Positions 34,395-45,269 of a stretch of DNA of 64,000 nt are shown piece by piece; the first letter of the stretch is position 1, and every line of letters starts with the position of its first letter. The position numbers and the translations under genes are program-made. The notes beneath the pieces were generated by a model. That model did no database searches. It worked only from the letters and a program-made list of their open reading frames with translations, and was not told the origin of the DNA. The stretch comes from Trichosphaerium sp. ATCC 40318. Lineage: Eukaryota > Discosea > Flabellinia > Trichosidae. The DNA lies in the NCBI GenBank assembly GCA_038496445.1, contig JALMLS010000436.1, positions 1 to 64,000 of the forward strand, given 5' to 3'.

Positions 34395-36458
34395 ATGCGT
34401 AAGTCAGGCAAAGTATTAGTTGTTGCTGTAATGAACATCGCAATTCTTGCGCTGGTTCTTTGCGTTGTTGCTATAAGAGCTAGAGAGTTTCGTAAGACAT
34501 CAAAATCTTATGTTTCATTGTTTAACATAGTATAATAGGCTGTGATGTCTATGTAGCTCATTTTGGGAACGATTCCAATGTATTATAAGACAAAAATCAG
34601 GTTTTTTTCTTTAATCACGTGTTTATCACAAGTGTAGGCAGATGGCTCAAAAGAACGTCCCTATAGAAGTATTGAAAGAGCAACAACACCTAATAACACC
34701 ACAAACAAAATGCTTGTCGTGTGCGTTGGAGGTAATATTTAAACTCGTTTTGCGTTTCACGTGAATTTATTGAATTGATTTTTCAAACAATATTTAGGGA
34801 ACATAGTGTTCTATGACACTGACCGTGTCACAATACAATGGAACTATTTTCGTACCATCGTATTCAAAGCGGAATATTGGGATCCAAGGCAAACAGAGAG
34901 ACCTATTTTGAAGCGCATGGTACTCAAATATTTCTTGATAAATTCTGACTTTGAATATAGCGATTTAACGTATCAACACCAAAATTTTATCTTGGCTTTA
35001 TAGGTACTCTTTTAGTTTCCTTTGGCTGTTGGTGAATTCTTTTATAGGAATTGATCTTACAATGCAGCAGACCGACATAGTTCGATTGTCACTACCTTCA
35101 CCAAGAAAATCACTAAGAAACCAAGCTACTAACATATTTCTTCTGAATGTTACCTCTAAAGGTCTGATTGCGTTTGATTTCTTTGGACGTGTGGGTAGTA
35201 TATATATTTACAGTAGTATTATAAACCAACTTTCAGTGTTAAGAGGAGGAATGAAATCAACTGTAAGGTTGGAAAGTAGTTTCATACAGTATGCAGAATT
35301 TTACGGTATGTTTTTTTTTTTTGTCTTATCTTTCTAGTCTTGTGCTTACTTAAACATTTCAAGTACCAATACATTATATCAAAAACAGCTATATCGGTGA
35401 CAGACTGTGGTTAGGAATTGCTCAAAGAACTTCTATTACGAACTGTGTGTTTAATCGTGAGCTTTCTGTGGATGGCAAGAGAATGACTATAAACTTGACC
35501 AACAATACTTTTAATCTGATCTCTGAGAATGAATGGACTATTCTACATATAACAGCTATAACAGGATCTGTTCATTTGGAGAACAATACAATAAATCTTG
35601 CAAAGGTAAACATGAAAGAAACACGTGAAAGGAATGAATGATGACTTACTGTGTTTTAGCCTATTGATGCCTATGATCATTATAGCTCAATCATTCTTGT
35701 CAATTATATGGATTTTAGACCAGGTAGAATCTTAGTAACATTGGAAAACCAAGATATTGAACCCAGGCTTCTCAGTGCGTTAAGATCTTACTAATACGTT
35801 GAATGTTTGCATAGAGCTGATACGAAACAGGCACTTGTTTACCTGGTTACAAACATATGAATAGATTGGTTAACTGTAAGCCATGTGGAATGGGAAAGAC
35901 GTCACTTGGCGGTAACAGTACTTGTTTTGACTGTCCTGCAGGTATTAAAGTGCTACGTTAAGATTGAGCCTTAGTTTTTTAAGGCACAGAAGGACGGTTC
36001 TATGCTAATCCAAGGTGTATTCCATGCCAACTAAATGAATTTTCAGAACAGTAAGCTCTTTGTTTATCATTTGTTCTGTTTGACAGCATAAAGGGGAAGT
36101 TATTGCAAGTCTTGTAAATTACCAAACAATTCTACACAATGCATAACTCCAGTAATAGAAAGTACGTAGTTCTAAGAAGAAACTTTCATTTAAACAAACT
36201 ACAAACCACGTGATTATTGAAAGCTATTATTTTTTTATTTTCAACATACTTACAGAATAAACCAAGAGGATGTATTACCATGGACTGTTTTTTATTTGTC
36301 CGTTTTGGGACCAATCGTCATAACAATTATTGTTGTTACATTAGGTCAGTACTATAAAAATTATGACTTTACTTCGCTTCTGATTTTTGTTTGTAGCATT
36401 ATTATATGACTCCCACATTGCCAATATGAATACCTTTACAACCATGGAGTTGCAATAA
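34395..36458 (+). CDS. Beta-helix, Cys-rich (GCC2/ephrin-receptor-like) membrane protein
   Basis: The start gives a signal peptide or anchor (VLVVAVMNIAILALVLCVVA). Then ADGSKERPYRSIERAT, the classic opening of NosD-type parallel beta-helices, and exons with repeated N-x-T/I strands (MTINLTNNTFNLISEN; GSVHLENNTINLAK). Next is a cysteine-rich part CLPGYKHMNRLVNCKPCGMG, CFDCPAGTEGRFYANPRCIP and CKSCKLPNNSTQC, the GCC2_GCC3 pattern. A single membrane helix (VLGPIVITIIVVTLALL) precedes a short tail ending MELQ and TAA. It looks like the receptor kinase at 11.8 kb without its kinase. Exons from 36480-36720 do not continue it convincingly. Confidence 0.68.
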
Positions 36459-36726
36459 AGTTAATTAACTCTTTTATATGTTACTTAGTTCTACGAGGAG
36501 GTTTTAAAGACGACAGGATTCTTAGTCTCCAAAAATTCTTTAGTGTATTTTAGATACCAAAAGCACGGAGGAGAATCAGAAACTCAAGAGAGAAATGGTT
36601 GTGTTTGTAAGTACTGACAACTTAGTGCAAGTAATAATACGGGTCCGTAATTTTATTCAGATACTGTAGGAGGTGTAACAAAACAGAATTTATCCTTCAC
36701 TAGAATAAAAGAAGTACGATATGTTA

Positions 36727-37449
36727 TCACAGGCCAAGCAATATGTTCACCAAACTTTCTGCCCATTGATCACTATTGCCTACTTCCTGCAGCATTAAAA
36801 TATCTAACATATATTGAACAGCCTCTGTGGTATCTTCATCTTCACCAAATATGGTTTGTTCATTACAAGTAAGACTATTTTCTTGCCAGCACCCTGATTT
36901 AGTACCAGCGAAATAATCTTGAAACTCTAGGTGCACGTGACCTTTTGGTGTTTTCAATGATACAGCTGAAAATGAAAATCCTGCGCCTAGGTCACCAAGA
37001 CCGTCTCCATAATAACTTGATACAGGTTCCTCTGAAGTGCAAGGGCGTTCAACCTTTAAAGTATCAATATACGAATTGACAATTGGAGCCACTTCTGCTG
37101 GCAACTGTGCTGACGTTTTAAGAAACTCCTTAACTTTCGCTATACGTGCTTTGCTAAGACCACTATGTTGTAGGTTTTGTATAACCAGATCTTGTACTTT
37201 TTTATCGTCTTGCAATAGACCAAGAGATACACCGTTCATATTAAAAGAAAACATATTTTTTATAAGTTCCGTGGCGTAAATATCAGCAAGGCGGATGCAA
37301 ATTACATGGTCAATTGGATAGGAAAATTTTAGTTGTGCTGCCTTTGGTATATCGCTGTCAGGTAGTTGTTGGCATGCCAATGTTGTTAATTTTTCTATCC
37401 ACCGTTTTTTGGCTGGCGGAGCACCCTCTTGTCCTTGTGAGCGTTTCAT
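36727..37449 (-). CDS. N-terminal part of a FunK1-like kinase family protein
   Basis: A 240-codon intronless frame beginning KRSQGQEGAPPAKKRWIEKL. The end, EDEDTTEAVQYMLDILML, resembles the helical segment just before the kinase core in fungal FunK1 proteins. No catalytic loop follows before TGA. The C-lobe matching this family sits 6 kb away (30166-31005), together with a 120-bp copy of this gene. It is either a truncated gene or one half of a split gene. Downstream minus-strand sequence (VKDKFCFVTPPTVSE) could be an extra exon. Confidence 0.5.
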   Translation of the reverse strand: MKRSQGQEGAPPAKKRWIEKLTTLACQQLPDSDIPKAAQLKFSYPIDHVICIRLADIYATELIKNMFSFNMNGVSLGLLQDDKKVQDLVIQNLQHSGLSKARIAKVKEFLKTSAQLPAEVAPIVNSYIDTLKVERPCTSEEPVSSYYGDGLGDLGAGFSFSAVSLKTPKGHVHLEFQDYFAGTKSGCWQENSLTCNEQTIFGEDEDTTEAVQYMLDILMLQEVGNSDQWAESLVNILLGL

Positions 37450-38223
37450 TATCCTTTAGTTGTTGTATTCAAGAGCAAAAATTAATGAATAATAAAATAT
37501 TGTACAGTAGTTTGACCTAGCTTGAAGAAAAAGTGATTGATTTTACTTCCAGGAATGAACGTTGGCACGTTTTTCTGAAGCATAATTATTCCTTCAACGA
37601 TCACTTTTCCACAAATTCTCAGAAGGCAATCTGTGTTACACAGAAACAAAAATGTTAAGGTCGTCTCAATAAAGAGGCTTACTTGAAAAAATGCTGTAGT
37701 TTCATGTGCATTGCCTAACAGCAAATAATGTGTCTTCATGTGAGATTCAAGGTATCTAAATCAAGTATTTAAGTAACGTTCACAGATTGTCGGAAACTAC
37801 CTGAGTTTCAGTTGGACGTTTTATTTTGCTTTAGCGTTTAGTTTATTGGTCCCTTATACCAAGCGATAAATACTTTGGTCTTTTAGGAGACTGCTTGATA
37901 GCATGTTTTGTCATTGTTGTCCGTATCATTCAAGTTTGCAACGTTTTGGCCGAAGAAGTATCAAAGTGTAAGATCTTGCAAGATCTGTCAGCTCTTGTCA
38001 GTTTGCTAGTTCTTGTAAGTTCCGTCAGATCTGTTAAAAAGTTGAAGATCCAGCGCAAGGTGGATGCATCACATTCCACCACTCCAGTCAATGTACCTTG
38101 CTTACGTACCTTAAGGCAAGAAAAAATATGGATGAATATGTAATCATTTCAGGCGTTTGAATTCGTGAGACCGAAGCTCAACATTGATCTCAACAGAAGA
38201 CACATTAACTCAATTAACTATGG
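37450..38223. other. Region with a possible small minus-strand gene
   Basis: Two exon-like frames (MKTHYLLLGNAHETTAFFQ and CGKVIVEGIIMLQKNVPTF, 37739 to ~37515) join across a GTAAGC intron. I recognise no family, and the product would be about 60 residues. A plus-strand frame at 37895-38143 (82 codons) is also unassigned. Confidence 0.3.
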
Positions 38224-38640
38224 CTAATATCAACAACACCCACAAACCCAACCAACTTGAACACCCTATACCCCCCTTACCAAATTCAATCAAACCTAAT
38301 GTTACTAAACCGCCAAACCTTGCTGCCAGAGAGTGATCAGTGTGTAATCATAGGGACACACTCAAGGGATATTGATCAGCAATCAAAGTATTACGGCACC
38401 TCGAGTGCCAAGTGATTGAAAACTATGGTGATGAATATTAACACCCACAAACACCCTAACCAAATTCAATCAAACTCAAACATGACTAAACCGCCAAACC
38501 TTGCTGCCAGAGCAAGGTTGTGTCTAGTGATCAGTGTGTAATCATAGGGACACTCAAGGGATAATAGTCATCAATCAAAGTATTACGGCACCTCGAGTGC
38601 CAAGTGATTGAAAACTATGGTGGTAGAATATTAACACCTG
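38224..38640. repeat. Direct tandem repeat, two ~200-bp copies
   Basis: Copies share AACACCCACAAAC, ACTAAACCGCCAAACCTTGC, GTGTAATCATAGGGACAC, and AAAGTATTACGGCACCTCGA continuing to TGCCAAGTGATTGAAAACTA. The second copy has an extra AGCAAGGTTGTGTCTAG. Each holds the inverted repeat GGCACCTCGAGTGCC. There is no coding frame. It is possibly satellite or subterminal repeat sequence. Confidence 0.75.
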
Positions 38641-39204
38641 TATCCAACCCTTGAAAACTTCATTTTCTCTCCAAAACTTTTTCCTTTTCTTTTTTCCAAT
38701 TTTCGTTTTTCTTATTTTTCAAATTCACATCTTTGATGTAATGTAATTCGCACAAGTGCGCTGTAGTGTTTTATTATGTACAAATATACACGACATCAGT
38801 GTGCTATTGATAGCCACTAAGACGTTGTCTTTCCTCCCAAACAATCGCGTGTTAGTTGTCTAGCTGGCGCAACGGGTATTCTAACAATGTCAAAGTGACA
38901 TCTAACAAGACTATTGCAGTATTTCGCGTAGGTGCGCTTGTAAATGCTGCACTCACCAAGAAGCGCAAAGGATCCGAACAAGACCAAAAAGTACGAATTA
39001 CTTGATATTTGTTGGCTAACATACTGCGTACTAAAAATATAAAATAAAATAAATATTGGTGCAGAAAAATGGGTTGAAGAAAACCTCCGTTGGTGGTTTA
39101 CATCTCGACAATAAACACGCTAGCCATCCCTCGTAGCGGTCACTAGTACGTGAGAATATTGCGCCTTCCAGCAGTATGGTGCGCGGTAGTAAAGTAGAGT
39201 GGGT
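38641..39204. other. Intergenic, one orphan exon-like frame
   Basis: On the plus strand 38871-38990 is an open frame ending at a GTACGA donor and reading NKTIAVFRVGALVNAALTKK. No start or continuation is visible before repeat unit C begins, so it may be the 5' part of a gene cut by the unit. The family is unknown. Confidence 0.3.
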
Positions 39205-41935
39205 GTAAAAATGTAGCAAAAATCAATAGATTTGTATTTCCTTTTTTAGCGTGCTTTTTCAAACAAGCTAAACTAGCAATGATAACCTCAATCACCCTAT
39301 CTAGATAGCGTGCTTTCCATGCGTAATTGTATCATTTAGTCACCTTCAAAACGTTCATGAGAAAACCGTTGGAAACTCAAAACAAAAACCCTCAATTACG
39401 CTTTTCGGTTTGAATGCAATTTGTTTCAGGGCTTTGGACGCGCTTCCACACTTCATGAGTTATTATTGGCACTTGAATTTTGTAATGAGGCTTGTTTATT
39501 GCGTTTCACGTGTAAGTAGATCGTTTTGCTCACTGTTGAACAAGAAAACTGCGTTTTGCAACTCAACACGCTGAAAACGCTCAAAAGGGGTTTTTACTTT
39601 GAATTCATTACGTTTTGAGCCTTTTTTTTGCGATTATTGAGTTATTCTTGTTTAGATGACACATGCTTGTTCAACGCCATAACCCTTTCACCAAGACTTT
39701 AGCGCACTACTACTTATAATAGGTACTGCTACTGTGGGTTTATGGAGCTATCAGGAAGGTGTTGTTTTGGCCAATTTTCGATGAAAAAAAAATCAAAAAA
39801 ACCAAAAAAGCAATTTTTGGTGCAAAAAAATGGTTATTGGTACTCGGTAATAGTTTGCTGTTTTTTCTTTAGCTTGGTACCTTTGGTGAGTTTCACACCA
39901 ATTTGGTAGTGCCACTAAAAGTACAACAAAAATACTTATTTTTAGCTTATCGGCATACCATTTTGGTATTGTTGCTCTGCCTACCCCGTTTAACCCACCT
40001 CCTTCATATTGACACCAAAAATATACTCAATGACCGGCTAGTGCAAATCTAATTTCGGCACCAATACCGAAAGCTTACCGAAATAAAACTGAAAACTTGT
40101 ATTTCAAATTTAGTGGATATTTTTACCATTTTGGCATGTAGTTCAAACCAAAATCCAATAATTAAAGCTATTTTTGAAACTCTATTATTGGGTAAACCAT
40201 GGCTGAAACACACTGAAATACGGTCTTGATTGAATATGGGTAATCTGTTTTTAGCGGTATCCGAAAACAACAATCAACTTTTTTTGATAGCTGGAACCGT
40301 TCATGAGCTATACCCACCTCTAATTTTATGAGAATTGGATAAATCGGGTAGTGCAAAATCTACCGAAATTTCAAATGTTTTGGCACACTATACCCACCAA
40401 TGGCTGATAATGTGCGATTAGTATATAAACACTGCTGCCCTGTGAAATATGCGATTAGTATAAACACTGCCCGTAAAATAATTTTAAAGTTATTTTTGTA
40501 AAGTTGTTAAATTCTATTATTGGCATAAAATTAACTATTTCACAATGATTAAAGCAACTCTATATTGTCTAATACTATCAACGTTATGTACTCTAACGCT
40601 ATCACTAAGTACGACAACTAAAGTGTAGGTAAGGTCAGCTTTTTGAACACTCGGCAGTTATGCTGTGGGTTCGATATAGTTGCTGTTACCTTGACACAAA
40701 GAAGGCTAGTGCAATAAAGAAAACTAATTCTTTTTAGATGTTGGCGAAGGTGGTAAATGCACTGCAATAATAGATGGTTCTTCTATTAATGTGCTTAGCC
40801 CCTCTCTGGAACCAAACAACCCAAACTTCATAGTATCTGATAGTGCAACGGAGTATATAGCCCCAGTTAGTAGTTATGTGTATGAACTAAACATAGATTC
40901 AACATCAACAACCTTCTCGTTGTTTCAAACACGATCTAGGAATCTAAACAGCGACATACTATTTACTTGTGTGATGAATAATGCTATTGTTACAGGTACG
41001 TTTTTGTGCATCTAAGTTAGTTTATCGCCTCCTCTTTAATTTGATTTGTTAGGGTTATATCTAAAGTCATCTAATTTACCTGTCGCACCAGCAGATATTA
41101 CCTTCAATACTACAACATTCTCGTATGTTTAGCGCTTTCTTCTTTTTAATTCTAATATTCTTAGTTTTACACTTAAACCTCAATTCATCCCACCGAGTAA
41201 CTTCAGTGCTGAATTTCTGTATGTGCCTATACCTCTTGCCACGATAGCACCTACAACACTTCCTCCTACCACACTACCTCCTACAACACTTCCGCCTACT
41301 ACACTTCCTCCTACCACACTACCTCCTACAACGCTACCGCCTACAACGCTACCTCCTACTACCTTGAATCCTACTACTGCTCTTCCAACTACAGTAGCTC
41401 CGACAACGCTGTCTCCTGTGACCAAGTCTCCAACTACTTTATCTCCATCAACCCTCTCTCCAAGTACTTCAGCTCCTATTGTTCCAATAACTTTGACCAC
41501 ACAACAACCTTCTACACTAGCTCCAACTCAATCAACAACAACACTAACAGCTTCTTCGACTCCTACAACAGCACCAACCAATGTAGCATCAAGCTCTGTA
41601 AAATTGGCTTCCTCTGTTTGTTTGGTTTTCTTTTTATGTATTATGTATTGTCGCATTTTGTAACTCCTTCAATACTTGTAATTGCAATAGATTTCCAATA
41701 AAGACAATAAAAACTCAAGCTTGTTGTTCTTTCTGTGCGATAAAAAGATAAAGACCGTAATGCAAAGTAAAACAACATGACCTGTAAAAAGTTTCGCTAC
41801 AACATAAGAGTGAGAGTTAAGTATGGGTTTTAATACAACAGACAGTGGTTATCTTACCATTGGTATAGCTGTAAGCTACCACACCATCTTATTAAAACTG
41901 TCGCTTATGGAGTTACACATTTCAAATGGGATTGT
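39205..41935 (+). repeat. Repeat unit C (inverted relative to A and B)
   Basis: The longest copy. The left end matches unit A near the one-mismatch palindrome at 39296. The right end runs through CTCAAGCTTGTTGTTCTTTC to the segment near CACATTTCAAATGGG shared with unit B. It carries an intact mucin gene. Confidence 0.75.
40545..41663 (+). CDS. Pro-Thr mucin-like surface protein, copy C (best preserved)
   Basis: Exon 1 from 40545 encodes the signal peptide (TLYCLILSTLCTLTLSL), spliced at a GTACGA donor. Exon 2 (~40738-40996) gives VGEGGKCTAIIDGSSINVL and SATEYIAPVSSYVYELNI, ending before GTACGT. Exon 3 gives LYLKSSNLPVAPADITFN. The last exon has TLKPQFIPPSNFSAEFLYVP, about eight PTTLPP units, a Thr/Ser-rich region and a hydrophobic end (SVCLVFFLCIMYC). 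All frames are open, so this copy best shows the ancestral plan: a small beta domain, a mucin stalk and a lipid or membrane anchor. Confidence 0.8.
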
Positions 41936-42012
41936 AATATGTTTATAAGAGTGGCACGTGGGCATGTATGCCAGTAGAGTAGAGTTTATTCCTTTGCGTA
42001 CATACAATTGCT

Positions 42013-42105
42013 GTGTCTGGGACTACACTTACAGAAGAAGGGTTGAAAGTGTTGGTTGGTGTTGATGATGTTGAATGCGAAAATCTATCAGAAGAAATAG
42101 AAAAA
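42013..42105 (+). pseudogene. Single-repeat relic of the F-box/LRR family
   Basis: The frame VSGTTLTEEGLKVLVGVDDV is one repeat of the GVHTI LRR protein at 19.8 kb. It is followed by unrelated sequence into the LIM gene 3' region. With no start and no second repeat, it is a fossil fragment. Confidence 0.6.
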
Positions 42106-42125
42106 AATTATTCAATCATGATTTT

Positions 42126-43922
42126 TTATTCATTTGCTTCTCCAATACGCTTTTTTTCAATTTTTTTACGAACACGTGATGGTAGTTTCATAAAGCATCT
42201 GGCAAAAACAAGTTTAGAACTGTGAAACTGCAACAACCTGTGTTGTATGTACCTCTTATCAAGTATTTTGTCTTCCCATTCTACAACATTCCTTGTACTA
42301 CTGAAAGGTTTATCGCAAATTGAGCACGTGAAGCACTCAGTATGGTACATGTTTCCTTTGAAACTAGAAATGCAACAGTTTAATTGTCAAAATAATAAAC
42401 AGGATGCATACCGAACACCACAACCAGAAACAACACCTTTTCCACAACGATGACAAGGGTTACCAGCAGTGAAGTGGTCTTCACAGTAAGCAAAACCATC
42501 CTTCTCAAAAAATGAAGACACTGAAAATGGTTTGTTGCAAGTCTCACAAGTGAAGCACTCTGGGTGATATACGTTTCCCAAAGCGGTTATAGAACGTCCT
42601 TGAATAGGATAAGCAATGAGACAAAAATGTTTCAAAACAAAGAAGAACGTCCTCCGGAAAGGATTTAGAAATGAGGCAAAAAACGCTTCAATAAACAAGC
42701 AAATACAAAGTCAGCAAAGGTCACAATGTTAAACATTGTTGTGGATACGTACCTTCTACAAGTTTCTGGCATGTTTTGCACGTTTTTAGGAATTGCCGGT
42801 AATGTTCTGAACAATATAGTTGCCCCTAAAGTACATTAGACTAAAAATGATATCAAAAAAATATGATGAACCTCTTATTGCTTTCGTTACTAAGTGTTTC
42901 TACATACCTCAAATTCATGAGCGTTACCACCTGTAAGCTTACCACCGCACTCTTCACAGTGGAAATGTTCTGGATGTACAAATTGTCCTTGAACAACAAT
43001 GTATTCTCCAACAATAGGTCTTTTACAGAAGTGACATATTTTGACTTCAGGAGCTAAAGTGAAATAACAACAAAGTAAGTTCCAAGCAGGAAGTACATAC
43101 GCATTGGACTCCGTGTGTAGCAGTATTCACAATAAACTTCAGCTTCGCCTTCTAAAGGTCTATATTTACATCCATTTAATGGAACACCACAACCGTAACA
43201 AACAAAGTGATGTGGACAAAACACTAAGTCTTCTACTTTTATGTAAGTACCAAGTACCAAACTTAAAAACAAACTACTTACCTCTTATTCTTATACATTT
43301 CCCTACAATAGGCTCACAACATACATTACAACGTGGTGCGAATAACTCATTGTAGTCTTGCTCACAGTATGGATCATCCTCATGAACAATGAACTTACCT
43401 AACCACAGTCTTGTTAGACTGATAAATTGGCTATAAAAACGGACATCAAACACAACAAAAAAGTTGTCTGTATCCTTCTTACGTACCTCCAGGAAATGGT
43501 TGTGAGCAATAAGTGCATATGAAGCAATCTGGATGATATTGTTTGGATAGAGCGTTGATGAATTCACCAATAATCATGTCACCGCAAGTTGCGCAAGATG
43601 GTCCCTGTAAAGCCTTTGAGAAAATGTTACATTGAACAGACGATAGCTACCCAGTGATAAGCAGACCGACTACCAGGTCCACGCATTAGCGATCTCTGTC
43701 GCTTCCATTCTAGGCCTATACCACGAGCATACACAGGCGTAAAGAGATTACCTCCACCAGGGCCAGGAGCAGGCAGTGTTAAAGGGTCTAATCCTAGTTC
43801 TGCTAATATGGCATCTACTTCTGCTCTACAGTGGTTTATTAGCTCAAAATTAATACAAACGACTATTTGTGAGCCAACAAGGCCAATTAATCGTTGGTAA
43901 CGTACATATCTACTTCAGCCAT
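42126..43922 (-). CDS. Multi-LIM-domain protein
   Basis: The start at 43922 (MAEVD) is followed by an N-terminal segment ELINHCRAEVDAILAELGL and a Gly/Pro linker. Then come at least five LIM zinc fingers across separate exons, with zinc ligands visible in pieces such as CATCGDMIIGEF, CNVCCEPIVGKCI, VYCEYCYTRSP, CHFCKRPIVGEYI with HCEECGGKL, HPECFTCETCNKPF with YCEDHFTA, and HTECFTCSICDKPF. The last exon closes the final finger and ends in a basic tail (SRVRKKIEKKR). The layout, an acidic N-terminus plus serial LIMs, resembles paxillin/leupaxin-type adhesion scaffolds. It binds other proteins rather than DNA. The final 39-base-class introns use GTACAT/GTACGT donors. A broken copy of its last exons lies at 27.2 kb. 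Confidence 0.85.
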
Positions 43923-44068
43923 GTAGTATGGTTTACAGTGGCGTATTTCTTACTGTGGCTTAAAACAATCAATACATTCACCGTTAAGGTTCAGTGAAAC
44001 ATGTTTGGCTGTTTACGTGTTTTACTCCGTTACAGACGTTTGGGTAACTTCAGTTGACTTTGTGTAAA

Positions 44069-44308
44069 TCAAAAAAAACAACAACCTACAAAGCTTAAAC
44101 AACATGGCGAGCAGCAATCACCCACATCCCACCCAAAAGTTTCCTTTTCAATTTGTTTTTTCAAAACTGTAAAAACCTTTCTTTTATTTTCCAAGTGTTC
44201 TTGTATAATATAACAAATGCTTGGCGCTACGCTAGAGCCACAAGACATTTTATCTTCCTCCCAACATTGTCTATAGTGCTCCTTGGTTAGTTGATAGAAG
44301 AAAGTCAA
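44069..44308 (-). pseudogene. 3' fragment of a Rab-like GTPase gene, Cys-rich end
   Basis: The frame SSVAPSICYIIQEHLENKRK aligns with the end of the F-box-GTPase (INVTPCFDIVERLAVKKEK), and it continues to a cysteine cluster (DCCSPCCLSFVGCC) suited to prenylation or palmitoylation. No P-loop or G motifs lie upstream before the Arf-like gene, so the GTPase domain is gone. The adjoining DNA matches 26.69-26.81 kb inverted. It could still be a small 79-residue gene, but its similarity points to a relic. Confidence 0.5.
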
Positions 44309-44362
44309 CTGAGAGTGTTAGAACTCTAGAGGAGTTATTTTTGTTGTGTAGCACTTTATTTT

Positions 44363-45269
44363 CTATTGTTTCCATACATCAAGCTTGTTTGCGAGATAAC
44401 GTAATGATTCTTCTACTCCATTCAGAGCACTTGCACCTATGATATGCCAAGACTGTTTTAAGGTTTCTAATCCATATCTCTCAGATATTTCTTCAACACT
44501 CAATGCTGCTGTTAAATCCTAATAAATCTGTTTATAGTTGCAACTGTTTATTACCCTTAACATGAAGAAGACTTACTTGCTTATTGGCAATGACAAGAAT
44601 AACCACATCTCTATTTAAAGACTCACATCTTACTAACTTTTGAAAACCTATCGCATCTGAAGAGCGAGAAATCTTAGTATGTCACGTGCTTTTTAAACTC
44701 TCTTACACTCTTACCTTCTTCCATGATATCTAATGCTGCACTGTCAATAACGTAAATAATAGCTTTTACTACTGGATAGAAGTGATTGCGATACAAAGGT
44801 TCAAGTTTGCTATTTTCCTGAAAGTCCCATCTATTTTTAGGTCAAAAAAAAACGTTAAATCACGTTCCTTATGACTTATATTGTCCGTTTCAGTCAAGTT
44901 AGTCAACCCGTTATTTCGCCAATTATTTTTTTCGTCATAAGTGCTCCAATGCGTAGTACTACAATACAAATAAACTGCTTGAAGGGCGAAAAATAACTGG
45001 CAAAATAACGGGTTGACTAACTTGACTGAAACGGACAATAGATTGTCTGTAGCGTACTCATATATTCGAAATGGCTTACGAGCATACTCTCGCTTTATAA
45101 CATAATTACCTATATAAAACGGTGAAGCTACAGCGTTAATCTTGTCCCCAACACGCATTTTATACACTATTGTTGTTTTACCAGCATTCTGTCTCCCTGT
45201 TAGTATTATCAGCCAATCCTTCGTTACATAGTCATTGTAACACTTCTTTATATAAGGGATCATATACAC
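44363..45269 (-). CDS. Divergent Arf-like (ARL) GTPase
   Basis: Exon 1 (45269 to ~45057) gives KDWLIILTGRQNAGKTTIVY (P-loop) and VIKREYARKPFRIY. After an intron containing a MITE comes WDFQENSKLEPLYRNHFYPV and AIIYVIDSAALDIMEE. Later exons give VILVIANKQDLTAALSVEEI (NKQD, the Arf form of G4) and WHIIGASALNGVEESLRYL (G5). It ends DVWKQ. The order and the NKQDL motif are diagnostic of the Arf family. Two features are odd. The conserved WDxGGQ switch II reads WDFQEN, without Gly-Gly-Gln, so hydrolysis may be lost. The N-terminus (YMIPYIKKCYNDY) has no Gly2 for myristoylation. Confidence 0.85.
44881..45038. mobile_element. 158-bp MITE, Tc1/mariner type (TA target site)
   Basis: Perfect terminal inverted repeats of about 37 bases, starting TTGTCCGTTTCAGTCAAGTT at the left and ending AACTTGACTGAAACGGACAA at the right. 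The element is flanked on both sides by TA, the target-site duplication of Tc1/mariner elements. There is no coding capacity. It lies wholly inside the first intron of the Arf-like gene, so it is spliced out. Confidence 0.9.

Noticed and set aside
27440-41935. Mucin units A-C as a DNA transposon family
   Set aside because: No terminal inverted repeats, target-site duplication or transposase could be found, and unit ends differ between copies. Segmental duplication explains them better.
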